64,000 nucleotides of DNA from Paracyclopina nana (taxonomy: Eukaryota; Arthropoda; Copepoda; Cyclopoida; Cyclopettidae). Below the pieces are notes generated by a model, which saw nothing but the letters and a program-made list of their open reading frames with translations, ran no database searches and was not told the origin of the DNA. Numbering within the stretch: the stretch's first letter is position 1; the number at the start of each line of letters is the position of its first letter. The DNA lies in the NCBI GenBank assembly GCA_019096065.1, contig JAGUCH010000003.1, positions 2,604,001 through 2,668,000 on the forward strand. The letters are read 5' to 3'. Of this stretch, positions 41,868 through 52,609 are shown piece after piece. The position numbers and the translations under genes were made by a program.

Positions 41868-42885
41868 TTCGAAGAGGCCGGTTTAGCTGGGTAAGCTAGC
41901 AAAATCGCTCAACAACCTCGACGTTGCGACTTGACGAACAATTCAAAACATGAAAACAAACCAATTTTGTGATGGCGCAGAGTAGCCAGATAAATTCCTG
42001 CTAAGGAAGCCTGAAAATCATGAAAATAGCCAAGACTGACGCGTAGCTTTTCTTAATTACTACGAAAAAACACAAATTATTGAAATACGCATGTAATCGG
42101 TAATATCTTTGATATTTCCATGGTTAAACGAAGGAAAAATCAGAAATGACATCTCAATCAACTCTTAACAGAAGAATATCTTATGCGACCCAAATGACAA
42201 CTTGTCTTGTCGAAGTGGCCAAAATTGTCAGTAGATAATAGTTGTACATTGAAATATTTGAAATTGAGGGCCCGAAGAGCGGAAAGTGACGCCTAAAACT
42301 GTAATCTAGCAAATCTACATGTCAGTAACATAAGTTTTTCCTCTTACGCATTTTCTGATGAAATATACGTAGCCTTGTTCTGACGTCAGAGAAAATAGTT
42401 CTGATCCAAATTCACATTAAGTGCCATACCTAGAAATTATGAAGCGTTGTTGAATGAAGCTATCATCACTGGGAATTGACACTATGAGTAATTGAGTCAA
42501 AATTGAAATCAAGCTCTTTTTCAATAAATTCAATTGTGGCGCGGAAGAATTTTTCAACGTGGCCTCCATTTCACCACGAAATGAGTCACTCGTTGTCCGA
42601 GGAGACGGTGCAAGAAATGTTGGGCTTTTTTAAGCAAAATTAATCCTCGGATTACAGAATAAAGACGTAAAGAAATACTGGTTGATTCCTATCTTGGTTA
42701 GCATGATAAAAAGACAAAATTGTACTTTGATTTTATTGAATTACATCAATATTATTTTGTGCTCGAATTTTGGGTGAAAGTTGGTCTCGGGGTCACGGTA
42801 CGACGCCGCCGAAAACTTCATTCTCCAAAAATATTTGGAACAAAGCGACACAGATTTTCTAGCAGAGCATTCTCATCGTCTTAAG
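41868..42885. promoter_or_regulatory. divergent intergenic region between CSTF2 and ATF4
   Basis: About 1 kb of AT-rich sequence with both promoters. I see no coding exon or inserted element. The ATF4 leader probably begins in the last 150 bp, where GC content rises (GGTCTCGGGGTCACGGTACG near 42785). Confidence 0.45.
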
Positions 42886-42894
42886 ATGGTCTGA
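42886..42894 (+). promoter_or_regulatory. ATF4 uORF1 (two codons, Met-Val-stop)
   Basis: ATG GTC TGA in the ATF4 5' leader. In mammals the first ATF4 uORF is likewise minimal (three codons) and favours reinitiation downstream. Confidence 0.65.
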
Positions 42895-42936
42895 CCTGAA
42901 CCTTCCAGCACCTCGCGTGCTTTTCGCCCAAGCACC

Positions 42937-43215
42937 ATGGAGTGAGTTTTCAATTTTGGCCATCTTGAGCTTGCTCAAGATGGCCTCCTGTCAAATCCAC
43001 GTCTTAACAAAATGTCAACCTTTTGCTTTAGGTCGTTACCTTTACCTTTTGGTGTCGTAAAATCGACAAGAAAGCTAATCTACGAACAAAACCTTGCAAA
43101 CCACCACAACAAGATCCTAAACGGAAGCCATGTTCAACTCCACGTTGTTGATGGACTTCGACTTGGGGCTGTTTGGCAACAGCACCCCAATGTCAGCGGA
43201 CATGAGGATTTCTAA
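42937..43215 (+). promoter_or_regulatory. ATF4 uORF2 (62 codons, overlaps the main start out of frame)
   Basis: The ATG at 42937 follows GCACC, a good initiation context. After removal of a 90-nt intron (42942-43031, GTGAGT to TTTAG), the frame runs for 62 codons to a TAA at 43213-43215. It thus passes the ATF4 start codon (43130) in another frame with an 86-nt overlap. Mammalian ATF4 has the same arrangement: an inhibitory uORF2 of 59 codons overlapping by about 83 nt. The intron interrupts uORF2 after its fifth base. Confidence 0.72.
42958..42985 (+). other. perfect 13-bp hairpin in the ATF4 leader intron
   Basis: GGCCATCTTGAGC and its exact complement GCTCAAGATGGCC are separated by two bases inside the 90-nt intron that splits uORF2. 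As RNA it would form a stable stem close to the donor site. Confidence 0.8.
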
Positions 43216-44104
43216 TGCAGAGCCTCAAAAGAGCTTGGCTCAGCAGATGGAAGAGGACAAGAAGCTCGTACTGACCAATATCGACCCCGAGATATCGTTG
43301 TTGGAGTCGACCTCGGACCTTCAAGCATTCATGGATCTTGGAGAGCTGCCCGAGGTCAATGACAAGGATGCACTCATCAATGAGGTCGAGGAGTTCTTGA
43401 GGCAACACGAGACTCCTCAGCATGGTCAGGATGTTCCCCTTGTCCCTACCACCGAAGAAGGCAAGTTGGACGAGGAAGAGATGGCTGCCGCGGAAGAGCT
43501 CTTGGACGAGTTGCTTAAGAGCGCCGACGTGGATGACCTCATTTTGAATAACCTTGAGGTCGCCGACGAGCAGCCCACTGAAAAAATTACTGAATCCGAA
43601 ATCAAGATCGAGAGCCAAGATGACAGCGGATACTTTGACATGTCCAATGTCAGCCAAATCATCACTGAGGACGGTCGACAAATCATCATCATGATCGCTC
43701 CTCCGTCGCCATCCGTGACTGAAGATGACAGCTCGTCGTCTTTGGACAACGTGTTGGTCACAGCCCCAGAAAGTGTCGCAACCACAGTCGTGGACTCGGA
43801 GGACCCTGAGTGGTCACCCGCGTCTCCGAGAACTCCCAAGGGACGCCCGCTCGTACAGAGAACCACGAAAAAGGCCAGGAAATCCCCTTATATTGCCGAC
43901 AAGAAAGAGAGAAAGAAACAGCAAAATGTGGAGGCAGCGCGAAGGTATCGCGACAAGAAGAAGGCCGAGCAGAATGGCGTGGAAACTGAGGAGCAAATAT
44001 TGACCAACAGGAACCAGTCACTGAAGGCCCAAGTGGCTGAATTAGAGGCCGAGATGAAAACGATGAAGAAGCTCATGCTTGAGCTCGGTATTCTCAAAAT
44101 GTAA
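43130..44104 (+). CDS. ATF4: ATF4/cryptocephal bZIP transcription factor
   Basis: 324 residues in one coding exon. The C-terminal 80 residues are a bZIP domain: basic region KKERKKQQNVEAARRYRDKK, then a leucine zipper (LKAQVAELEAEMKTMKKLM). The N-terminal two thirds are acidic activation sequence. A DSGYFDMS motif near residue 168 resembles the phosphodegron recognised by beta-TrCP in ATF4. ATF4 is the effector of the integrated stress response, switching on amino-acid and redox genes when eIF2-alpha is phosphorylated. Two upstream ORFs in its leader support the same translational control. An AATAAA occurs at 44421. Confidence 0.9.
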   Translation: MFNSTLLMDFDLGLFGNSTPMSADMRISNAEPQKSLAQQMEEDKKLVLTNIDPEISLLESTSDLQAFMDLGELPEVNDKDALINEVEEFLRQHETPQHGQDVPLVPTTEEGKLDEEEMAAAEELLDELLKSADVDDLILNNLEVADEQPTEKITESEIKIESQDDSGYFDMSNVSQIITEDGRQIIIMIAPPSPSVTEDDSSSSLDNVLVTAPESVATTVVDSEDPEWSPASPRTPKGRPLVQRTTKKARKSPYIADKKERKKQQNVEAARRYRDKKKAEQNGVETEEQILTNRNQSLKAQVAELEAEMKTMKKLMLELGILKM

Positions 44105-44521
44105 TTACTCATCCTCCCCTCCTTTATTGGCACTCATCATGTCCGCTTGTGGCCCTATTTGGGGGCTTTGGTGGCCAACTTTCAATTCACTTTCTTGCCT
44201 CCTATGATAACAGTGATGTCCTGTTTGATGCCTACTAGAGGCTTTGAAAGTGGTTGGGTGCCTAAGCTCAAAAATAGCAGGAAACAAAATGGCAATTTTC
44301 TAAAGGCTCTTATTACTTCTTTCAAATTGTCTGACTTCTATTTCCGTAAATACAGATCTACTACAAAATGCCCACAAATTATATGTATACAGCATTTTTA
44401 GATTACTCACATTGTCTTGGAATAAATCGACAGTCTCAAAATCTAGCGTTCATTAATCGAGAATTATTTTTTTTACAAAGGGTCAGATAGTACTAGAAGA
44501 GTAGTCAAAAGGAGTCATTTT
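44105..44521. other. convergent 3' region between ATF4 and the kinesin-14 gene
   Basis: 3' UTR of ATF4 with AATAAA at 44421, then the end of the kinesin gene on the other strand. No further features seen. Confidence 0.5.
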
Positions 44522-46634
44522 TTACACAGCATTCACCTTTTTGGATGCAGTTCCTATTTGGCAATTGTTAACCCTCTTGGCAAACCTCAAGGAGTTGAGA
44601 GTCTCGTTCCAATAGTCTTCGCGGGGAGACAAATTGACAAACATGAGCGTCTTCGAATTCCCGCCCAAAGAGTTCATCAGCAGGTGAGTCAACTTTGAGT
44701 CCCTGTAAGGAATATGCCCATCCTGAAATAGAAATCAAAATGAAAGGGGACACTAATTATGTCGAAGGAAGACTAACCTTGTGATTGGCGAGTGCCATGA
44801 TGACCTTGCTCAAGTTGGACAAGGAGCTGTTGATATTTTTGGTCTCTTCTAGTCGCTGGCCAGTAGATCCTGAATCCTTGAGCCTTTCGGATCCCGCCAA
44901 ATCCACGAGGTTCAGAGTCCCGGTGCAAGTTTCACTAGTTATAGAGTTCTTGCCAACGATCTTTAACATGAAGACTGAGTGGGACCTGGAAGAACGCTCA
45001 TTGCAATTCGTTGCCGCGACAGCTCTGTTCTTTTGAGCTCTCTTCAACAAGCTACAAACATTTTGTCCATTCGTGACGTCCTCCGTTTGCAAATTGGTCA
45101 CATAGATATCCTGTGTCTTCGCATCCACTCGCTTGATTTCATACTTCAGGCCTTTTTCAGTTGCTAGCAAATCCCTTATTTCTTCGTTGTAGATCTCGAG
45201 GAAACTTGCCTCCAATTTGTACTTCCATCCTTTGTCTTCAAGGCCTCTGGTTTCCTCGAATATCTTGGTGATGGTTCTAGGAATGATTCCAATTTGCTCT
45301 CCACTTTCATCCCCTTCCATGGTATAGGTCTTCCCACTTCCAGTTTGCCCATAGGCAAAAATGCACACATTGTAGCCATCGATAGCACTTTGAACGAGCT
45401 GGCTCACTTCTTCAAACACTTCTTCCTGCGTTGCTCCGTGACCAAAGACATGGTCAAAATCAAAGTTGAAATGCTCACTCGTTTTCGAGCCATTTGAAGA
45501 GTTGGGACTTTCGGACGGTTTGAAAATCTCTAGATTTTTGTCATCGGACACTGAAATATGCTTGATTTGACCCGCATATTTTTCAACTTCTTGGCCAATC
45601 AAAGGTCGGATTCGGCAAAACACTCGAATATTGCCTTTCAACTCTTGAATGGTATTGTGAAGCTGGCGCCGCTCAGTCTCATAGGCACGCTGCTTTTCTT
45701 GATACATTTGGATATCTTCGGCCTGGTCAGTGCTCAACTTTTGTAGTTGAGCAACAGTTTCACGAGCCGAATCTAGTTGCAGTTGCGTCGACTTGAGCTT
45801 TGCCTCAATGCCTGCAGAAGAGGATGTCAACTCTGCTACTGTCGTCCTTAGCCCGGATAGTTCAGCCTGCTTGGCATTCAACTCATTCTCAAGGGCCTTG
45901 GTTCGTCTTTCTAGGGACGACTTGCTGTACTCAAGATCTTCGATTGTACGCATCTGTTTCCTCGACTCTTCAAGATGCGATTCCTCACTCTGCTTTAGTT
46001 TAGCTTCCAAGGCTTCGACACTCGCTGAGAGATCTCTATTCTTGCGGTTTGCTGCGTCCAATTCCTCGGTATTTTGAGCCACAACTACTTCCTTTTCTTG
46101 CACGTTCGATTGTAACACCGTGTTTTGATTCTCCAATGCCGCGAGTCTCTCCATCGTTCCTTTCATGTTGGATTCCATGTCTTCCAATTTGCCTTTCAAG
46201 TCCCATGCTGGTCGTTTGGGCTTGCCGGCAACAGAAACTATTCAGATAATTAGGAAAAATTAAGAGTTCGATTTAAAATTGACAAATAGAAGGTTGTGTT
46301 CACCTTTCTTCTCTGCTGTTGGTTGCGCCGAAGCCACCGTTTTATTCAGGCTATTCCGGGCACTCAGAGGCCGACGGGCATTTGCGATGCTACTGCCGGG
46401 CGTAGCCGCGGGTCTTCGAGCAGTCACTCTGGAAGATGGCGGACCCATGACCTTGTTACTGCCAACAACCGATTTAGCCTTTTTGGTAGCGTTTTGAGCT
46501 CCATCGTCTTCCGAGTCACCGCTTCGAGGTCGTTTCCCAGCGATCGAGGTCGTTGCTCTTGAAAGAGTTCCGGGGGCAACGAGCTTGGTCGGCCTTGCAA
46601 GGCCACTTCTAGGGGTTGGAATTCCGCTGCTCAT
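44522..46634 (-). CDS. KIFC1: C-terminal motor kinesin-14 (KIFC1/Ncd)
   Basis: Exons 46304-46634, 44778-46237 and 44522-44722 give 663 residues. The N-terminal 110 residues are basic and Ser/Pro-rich with a bipartite basic motif ([10 protein letters not shown] then TKKAKS), consistent with microtubule and importin binding. A coiled coil spans about 120-310. The neck [10 protein letters not shown] starts the motor domain near 313, followed by the P-loop GQTGSGKT, switch [10 protein letters not shown], switch [12 protein letters not shown] and the ending [11 protein letters not shown]. Motor at the C-terminus plus this neck marks a minus-end-directed kinesin-14, which bundles spindle microtubules and focuses poles in mitosis and meiosis. 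Confidence 0.94.
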
Positions 46635-47208
46635 GTCTAGCTTTTGACGCTCGCTGTTTTCGCGACTTTAAAATGAAAGTGTTTGACAACCAGCAACTTT
46701 GCCTCCGTTTTCAAACTGTAGTTACTGTTCAAAACAAACAATGTGATTGGCTCTCACGGAACCTCGAGCTCGATGCTGATTGGCTGAATTTTAAAACCGT
46801 ACAAAAAGTCAGAACTCGGAAATGAAAAATGGTGAACTTGAAATCGTGAACGAATTCAGGCTTAGTCAGCGCTGAGCCAAGTGAATCGCACTTTCAAAAT
46901 TGGTCAAGTAGTAGCTTGATCGGTTTCGCATACTTTCTCTATTATGGATAATTATCGAAATATTATGTAACGATTGGACGCTAGGTGGCGTAGTATGCTT
47001 AAAGTCGAAGGTTTTTGGGGTCCTTGATGATAAAGTCGAAATATTTGGCTCAATTTGTGAATTTCTTATAAAAAAGTGATTATTATTCAGATTGTTTCTG
47101 AAAAATTGTAGATTTCATCGCGGCCCGAAAAAGCACGAAGCCTGAAATCAGGCCCGACCAGACCCGAGTCATTTTTGGAATGCCCGACCCGAGACCCATT
47201 ATCAAATA
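46635..47208. other. upstream region of the kinesin-14 gene
   Basis: 574 bp between the kinesin start and an inverted-repeat element. It contains a stretch (about 47120-47200) of GCCCGAC/GACCCGAG words that looks repetitive. No coding exon recognised. Confidence 0.4.
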
Positions 47209-47210
47209 TA

Positions 47211-48048
47211 CTGAATACCGCACACAAACGCAACTCAACGCACACTACTAAATATCGCATAATACTAAATACCGCACACAACTAAATACAGCGTACAGCT
47301 AAAAAATGGAAATGCATTTTAAAAAATTGAAAGGCAATTATTCTTATACACTCATATTTAAAATAAATTGTTTTCACTGTGCTTCACCCGGCTAGTTTAA
47401 AATCATTAGTTTTGGCGTATAAACAAAAGGGCTGCATGTATGTAGTTCGCTGCCAGTGAGAGACAACGTGCAAGTCTTAAGTGTAATCTAATTTTCATTG
47501 ATAGAACCAGGCTATGGCAGTTTTTTTTGTGGCAAAATGAGAATTTGGCGACCAGGCAGAATTTCTCATGCTTGTGAAAATGGCTTTTTGAACCACCATC
47601 AAATGGCTTGTAAGTAGTTTATTTAGTACCTACTTGTAAGCGGTGAACAATGATTTTCTGCTGCTTCGCAAAAAAGCCAATTTTGGATAAAAATAGACCC
47701 TCTTTAAGCCAATTTTCATCCTTGGTGATTTTCCTTGTTGGAACCGGGCATAGTGTGCGGTATTTAGTAGACAAACATACTTAACACCGCACACTTAGAA
47801 AAACAACAAAAAGGGCTAAAAAAACAGATTCTGGTTGAGTTTTCCGCATTCACACATTAATATATGTATTCATGCTTACTCGTGTTTCTAGTTACTAAAA
47901 AAATAATTTGTATTTTTCTCAAGCCAGTTTCATAAGTTGATTGATATTAAATATAACATAATATAAAAATAAAAAAGTAATGTGCAGTATTTAGCAGTGT
48001 GCGGTATTTAGTAGTGTGCGTTGCGTTGCGTTTGTGTGCGGTATTTAG
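47211..48048. mobile_element. 838-bp inverted-repeat element flanked by TA
   Basis: The left end CTGAATACCGCACACAAACG and the reverse complement of the right end CTAAATACCGCACACAAACG are inverted copies extending for about 40 bp (CAACTCAACGCACACTACTA versus CAACGCAACGCACACTACTA). TA lies outside each end. The motif TAAATACCGCACAC recurs internally (about 47260 and 47750). A TA duplication points to a Tc1/mariner-type non-autonomous element. No coding capacity. Confidence 0.7.
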
Positions 48049-48695
48049 TATGTACCGACCGATTTCTTTTGGCTCGATACACCGATGACCGATGCATCTA
48101 TACTTGAAAGTCGAAGCTAATTAATTTCATATATTATCATGCGTAAGACGGTAAAATTTAACAGTACGAGTGGTAACCGTCAAAGTCGAGGGAAACAACG
48201 GCTTACGGCTGTTTGACCAACAGAGGCGCTGAAATCGGGGAAAACTCTAAAGAAAACGCAACCTTCAAATGTGAATGACTTTTTCTTAAATAGGAAAAAA
48301 ATGTTGAATATATGTAATTAATATTGCTAAGTTCACCTAAAATACGACTACTTCAACTTCTTATAAGCTATGAATATTATGAGTATTTTTAGGAAATTCT
48401 TGGGCTCCTCGAACCTATCTGGCTACCCTGCTCCCTGGCATGCACCCGACCCATCGTCTCAGCAAAAGTGAGCTCACCCTCGAGCTGTAGCAGCGCAGAC
48501 AGCACTCACAGCAGGCTGAGCTGAGCACTGTGACTGTTCATAGCCCGCACCAGAGACTTAGATTTTTAGGAAATCTGTCACTCCACCTCGCCAAGTAAAT
48601 AAGTTCGACCTTTGCAAATTTTGGAGGGCTCGCGTTGATCTCAGCTAGCCAAGATTGCCGCTCTCTCTGATATTCAGTTGAACTCGATTATAATC
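48049..48695. other. intergenic sequence between two inverted-repeat elements
   Basis: No exon recognised. A GC-richer part (48410-48560) has short CAGCACTGTGACTG/CTGAGCTGAGCACTG words of low complexity. Confidence 0.35.
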
Positions 48696-48698
48696 TAA

Positions 48699-48915
48699 GG
48701 ACCTTTCCATGTGCTTGTACAAAAAATATATCTCAAAAACGGTTTTTGATGGTACAAAAAATTGGTCTTGGCCAAGTAGCAAAAAAAAGTAAACAGCCAG
48801 TACGCAAAAAGTAAACAAAAACGTAAATAAACAATGAAAACGGTCTTGCAAAAACGGTTTTGCGTGGTACATTTTTTTGTACCTCAAAACCAAAAGTGAG
48901 CACATGGAAAGGACC
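48699..48915. mobile_element. 217-bp MITE with TAA flanks (Harbinger-like)
   Basis: The left end GGACCTTTCCATGTGCT and the reverse complement of the right end GGTCCTTTCCATGTGCT differ at one base. TAA lies directly outside both ends (48696-48698, 48916-48918). A three-base TWA duplication suits PIF/Harbinger MITEs. The interior also has inverted ACGGTTTT and GGTAC words. Confidence 0.7.
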
Positions 48916-48918
48916 TAA

Positions 48919-49572
48919 GTCTCTGCATGGCCCGCACCTGAACCAACACCAAGAGGCAAGAGCCAAGACAGTGACTAGAGACTAGTAAGGCTGAACTTGG
49001 AAGTTGGAACTTGCGAGTTGAGCACTTGAGCCTGTTGAGGCCTGAGGGACTTGAGGCTGGAAAAAACCAACTCGCGTTTTGAGCTTTTTTGCCTCGTTTC
49101 TCATCAAAGTGTTGCCTGCGTCAATCAAAGGAAGGAAATGTTACGGGGCATGAAAACTTAATATTGTCTCCTTTTCGGCTGCTTGACTAGCTTCACCTTG
49201 CCTTAGAAAATGTCTCATCTCGATGGAGGTAAGTCGAAATGCTTTTTTGGGTGTGATGGGGCGTTCGCGTAGCCATAATTATCATCTGAGAATCCATACC
49301 TGCAGGATCCTAAAATTCACGCAATGTTGCCAGCGCATTTCTCTCAATAACAAACTAATATAAAAAACTTTTAACTTATTTCGCAAAAGCGAAATGCTGC
49401 GCTTTTATTCAATGTTCCATGCCTTTCCTCAATTTTGTTATCTTTATTATCTTTATTATTAATTATTTTTAAAAAGCCCTTCAAATGATGGCCAACTGTC
49501 AAGTTTTCAATTTTTTGCTTTGCGCAGGTGCGTATAATTTATTTTCCAGTAGAGTGAACAACGTCCGTAAGC
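48919..49572. other. 3' flank of the tropomyosin-like gene
   Basis: Includes short repeated GAGGCCTGAGGGACTTGAGG-like words near 49030-49060. No coding exon recognised on either strand. Confidence 0.35.
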
Positions 49573-50518
49573 TTATGATTTACATTTGGTGATTTTTTGC
49601 TCAGTCATTCTTTTGAGGATGTCTTGCTCTTCCTTCAATTGGCTGACAAAAAGTTCGAGCTTTTGCATTTCGTCCTCCTTCAGGAGTGCCCTATGTTCGG
49701 CCTCGCGCTCTCGCATTGTGACTTGTCGTAGCTGGTTTCGGTAATTCTCTTCTTTCTTGCCCACTCTCTCTCTCGAGGACTCCTTGTTGGCCATTTTTCT
49801 CGCGATGTCAGCAAGGCTGGCCTCAAGGGCTTCCACTCGTTTTTCGGCCCTCTCAGCGTTGTCCATGGCAATTTGTAGCTTTTTCTCCTTTCCCGCCAAT
49901 CTTCTGCTGGTCTCGTCATATTTCTCATGCGTCTCTCTCATCGTCTTTTTAGCTGTCATCAGCTCATTCTCCATTTTCTCCAGCTTGTCCTCGTAAAAGT
50001 CAACTTTGTGCTCAAGGTCTTTTCGAATTTTCTCCACTTCATCAGCTCTTTTAAAATTGACGTGCGCATGTTTCAATATTTTCAATGCTTTCAAAAATGA
50101 GTTGCTTACTTGGCTGCTTCCGAGACGAGTTTTGAGGATTTCGGTCCAATCGTTTGCTCATTCCTCTTCATTTGCTCTTCCTTGAGCCTGATTGCTTCCT
50201 TCAGTTTGGTGGCTTCCTCCTTGGCCACTTCAATTCCGCGGTCAGCCTCTTTGAGCCTCTTTTCGGTCTTCTCTAGATTGCTTGTCAGCTTGTCCAGTTC
50301 TATGAAGTGTCTGAGATTTGGGCTGTGTTAAAAATGGGCTGACTTGTCTTACCATTTTCTTTCTGCGAGACGCCTTTCATCAGTTGCCTGAGCTTGAGTT
50401 CTCGGTCCTTGACCAGTTGCGTGTTTCTTGTGGCCGCTGACTCCATTGACAGGAGCCTGCTAATGGTGTCCGAGGTCTCCACCTTGAGAAGGTGAATTTT
50501 CATCCTGATGGTGTCCAT
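49573..50518 (-). CDS. divergent tropomyosin-like coiled-coil protein
   Basis: Exons 50353-50518, 50110-50299 and 49573-50047 give 276 residues, near the 284 of muscle tropomyosin. The N-terminus MDTIRMKIHLLKVE parallels tropomyosin's MDAIKKKM start. Heptads run through the whole protein, and the segment KYDETSRRLAGKEKKLQIAM followed by ERAEKRVEALEASL matches the tropomyosin core that reads KYDEVARKLAMVE in relatives. Identity elsewhere is low, and the C-terminus (TEQKITKCKS) lacks the usual overlap sequence. Tropomyosins polymerise along actin and gate myosin. The altered C-terminus could mean weaker head-to-tail assembly. The exon 2 acceptor (CTTCATAG) was chosen because it is the only nearby one that keeps the frame. 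Confidence 0.78.
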
Positions 50519-51452
50519 TTTTGCGAATAAAGAGGTAAATACGAAATTGGGTGTGTAAGAGAAAGCTGGCCTAGCCCGAAGAGGTGCCGCGCCAGCTGCA
50601 TTATGCTAAAATTGGACTTGAGCCAAAATTGGATATCAGCATGAACTTTACTTATAAGCATGTTAACGAGTCACATTATGTGGGTTTTTATGCTAGATTG
50701 GATATCATAAAAGATATGCCATAAAACTTACCTGTCGAGCTGTCAACAATTTATTTTTTATCTTGTCATGATCGAGGCCTTTTAAAAAGTGGTTCAAAGG
50801 ATTAGCTTTGTGTGCTCTTTATTTTAATTTTTGCGAAGAGTTTTAATTTGTGCTTAATTTTTAGCATAGCAATTACTGCTATTCCTAATTCCTCTATCTT
50901 TGGTTCGTTAGGTTTTAAAAGATAATCAGCAAAAATAACGGTATTCTTCCTTGCATTTTAAAGTTGAATGTTAATGCTTCACTTTTTGCGACAGATTTGG
51001 TTTTTTGTCTTGCTCTCTTTTAAAATTGATACTCATCTCATCTTTTGATATCTGCTCCATTTTCAACATACTGCATATAAGGGCTGAATTTTAAGGCCGA
51101 ATTGATCGTCATAAGACCGAACAGAAACGAACACTGATGTGAATTGTAGCTCTTCGAGCAGCGCTAATTCACAATTCCATCTTTTTATCCATTTTTTTAT
51201 GATTCTGATACAATTTGGTGACCTCAGCACCTAAAGGGCTAAAAATCTTATTCGTGCTATGAACTTTTTATTTACTCCCGCCATGATCTTATCTCAATAG
51301 CGGTATTTCGAATTAAAAAATTCGATCTAAGTACCGGTTCCCTGCTCGCGTCGTGCATGTGTTCCATTATTTTAATACCACATTTTTGACATTTTATACC
51401 ATATTTACTTTTGCACAATGTGCATTTATGTAGTTGGTTCGCATTTCACAAG
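50519..51452. promoter_or_regulatory. divergent intergenic region between the tropomyosin-like gene and the sulfotransferase
   Basis: 0.9 kb AT-rich spacer with outward transcription on both sides. No exon or repeat recognised. Confidence 0.4.
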
Positions 51453-52609
51453 ATGAGAAGTAGTGGTTCAAAGTTACTGATAATTAATCTCCTTTTTGTG
51501 GCCGCCTTTTTTCACTTGATTGACTCAAGATCATCGAAATCGTTGTATCGATATTGGATTAGTGCCCAGATGGTCGAAAGGCCGAACGGTAAGCCTAATA
51601 GTCTCTTTTTTTGGCGCAATGATTTTTTCGTAACTGCTTAACAGTTGGTGAAGTGGATTGGATAAATGATCCTGGTTTGCCGCTCGAACGCTTAAAGATT
51701 GAGCAAAGGCTAGACGAGGCTTCGCAGACAAAGTCTGCTGTCTTTTCTTACGAAAAAGCTCCAAAGCATGGAATACACTCCAGTGCAACCAATGTGTCAA
51801 AGCCGAATAGCGCGCTCTTTTATAACCGCATTCCTAAATGTGGCTCCTCCACGGCGCTCAAGATCATGCGACGAATGGCGGAGGTGAATCGGTTCAAGCT
51901 CATTGAAGACACTGACTATGCGGCGCCTTTTGGGAAAACGAGGCAGTATGCTCTGAACTTGACTCGCTACTTCTTGCAGCTCAGACATCCAACGTGGGCC
52001 TACCAGTCTCACTCCTACTACTTCAGCCTGAATGACTTCAAGATCCCATGGCAGTACCAGCCAAATTTGATCAACATCATGCGGGAGCCGTTGGATCACT
52101 TTGGCTCGGCTGTCTACTTTTTCTTCACTGACAAGCTGAGGAAAAACAACTCGGCTGATCTGGACCTGGAACGCTGCATTGAGGAAAACCAACGCATCTG
52201 CCAGTACATGACTCAAGCTTGCTTCTTCTCCGGAACTTGCAAAGCTTGCGTCGTGTCCGATCCAAGCTTGGAGCAGATCGCTCAAATGGTTCAACTTGCA
52301 AAGTTCCACATAGAAACGGAGTACTCAGTGGTGGGCTTGACACACCATTTGAAGCTCACGTTTGCTTTGTTCGAGAAATATTTGCCCAAATTCTTCAGGG
52401 GAGCTGTGGAGCTGTATTCTGAGCTTGAAAAGTGGGAGAAGGACCGGTTCAACGTTATGGTCAACCACAGCAGGCCCAAAATGTCTGACAAGGTCAAAGT
52501 GATGCTCTTATCTAAGCCATTAGTTGCTGCAGATATTGAGGTGTATTCATTTGTGCTGCAAAGGTTTAGCAAGCAACTCATGGCTCAAATTTCAACTTCT
52601 AAGTACTGA
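51453..52609 (+). CDS. UST: uronyl/hexuronic 2-O-sulfotransferase (UST/pipe family)
   Basis: Exons 51453-51588 and 51645-52609 give 366 residues. The ATG at 51453 starts a type II Golgi anchor (KLLIINLLFVAAFFHLI). The catalytic domain begins with the 5'-PAPS loop FYNRIPKCGSSTALKIMRRM, and the 3'-PAPS segment reads INIMREPLDHFGSAVYFFFT. Family cysteines are present (CIEENQRICQYMTQACFFSG, then CKAC). A WAYQSHSYYFSLNDF segment corresponds to the conserved HVHFLNFS region of UST, with the catalytic His in SHSY. These enzymes transfer sulfate to the 2-O position of iduronate/glucuronate in dermatan, chondroitin or heparan sulfate in the Golgi. UST/pipe is favoured over HS2ST on the spacing of these motifs, but substrate cannot be told from sequence alone. 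Confidence 0.82.

Noticed and set aside
42942-43031. XBP1/HAC1-type unconventional intron in the ATF4 leader
   Set aside because: The ends are ordinary GT-AG, and the hairpin lacks the paired loop motifs cut by IRE1.
43426-43866. 146-codon antisense ORF across ATF4
   Set aside because: A shadow of ATF4's Ser/Glu/Asp-rich codons on the opposite strand, with no domain.
51411-51453. Sulfotransferase start at 51411
   Set aside because: The codon is TTG; the first in-frame ATG at 51453 begins the Golgi signal anchor directly.
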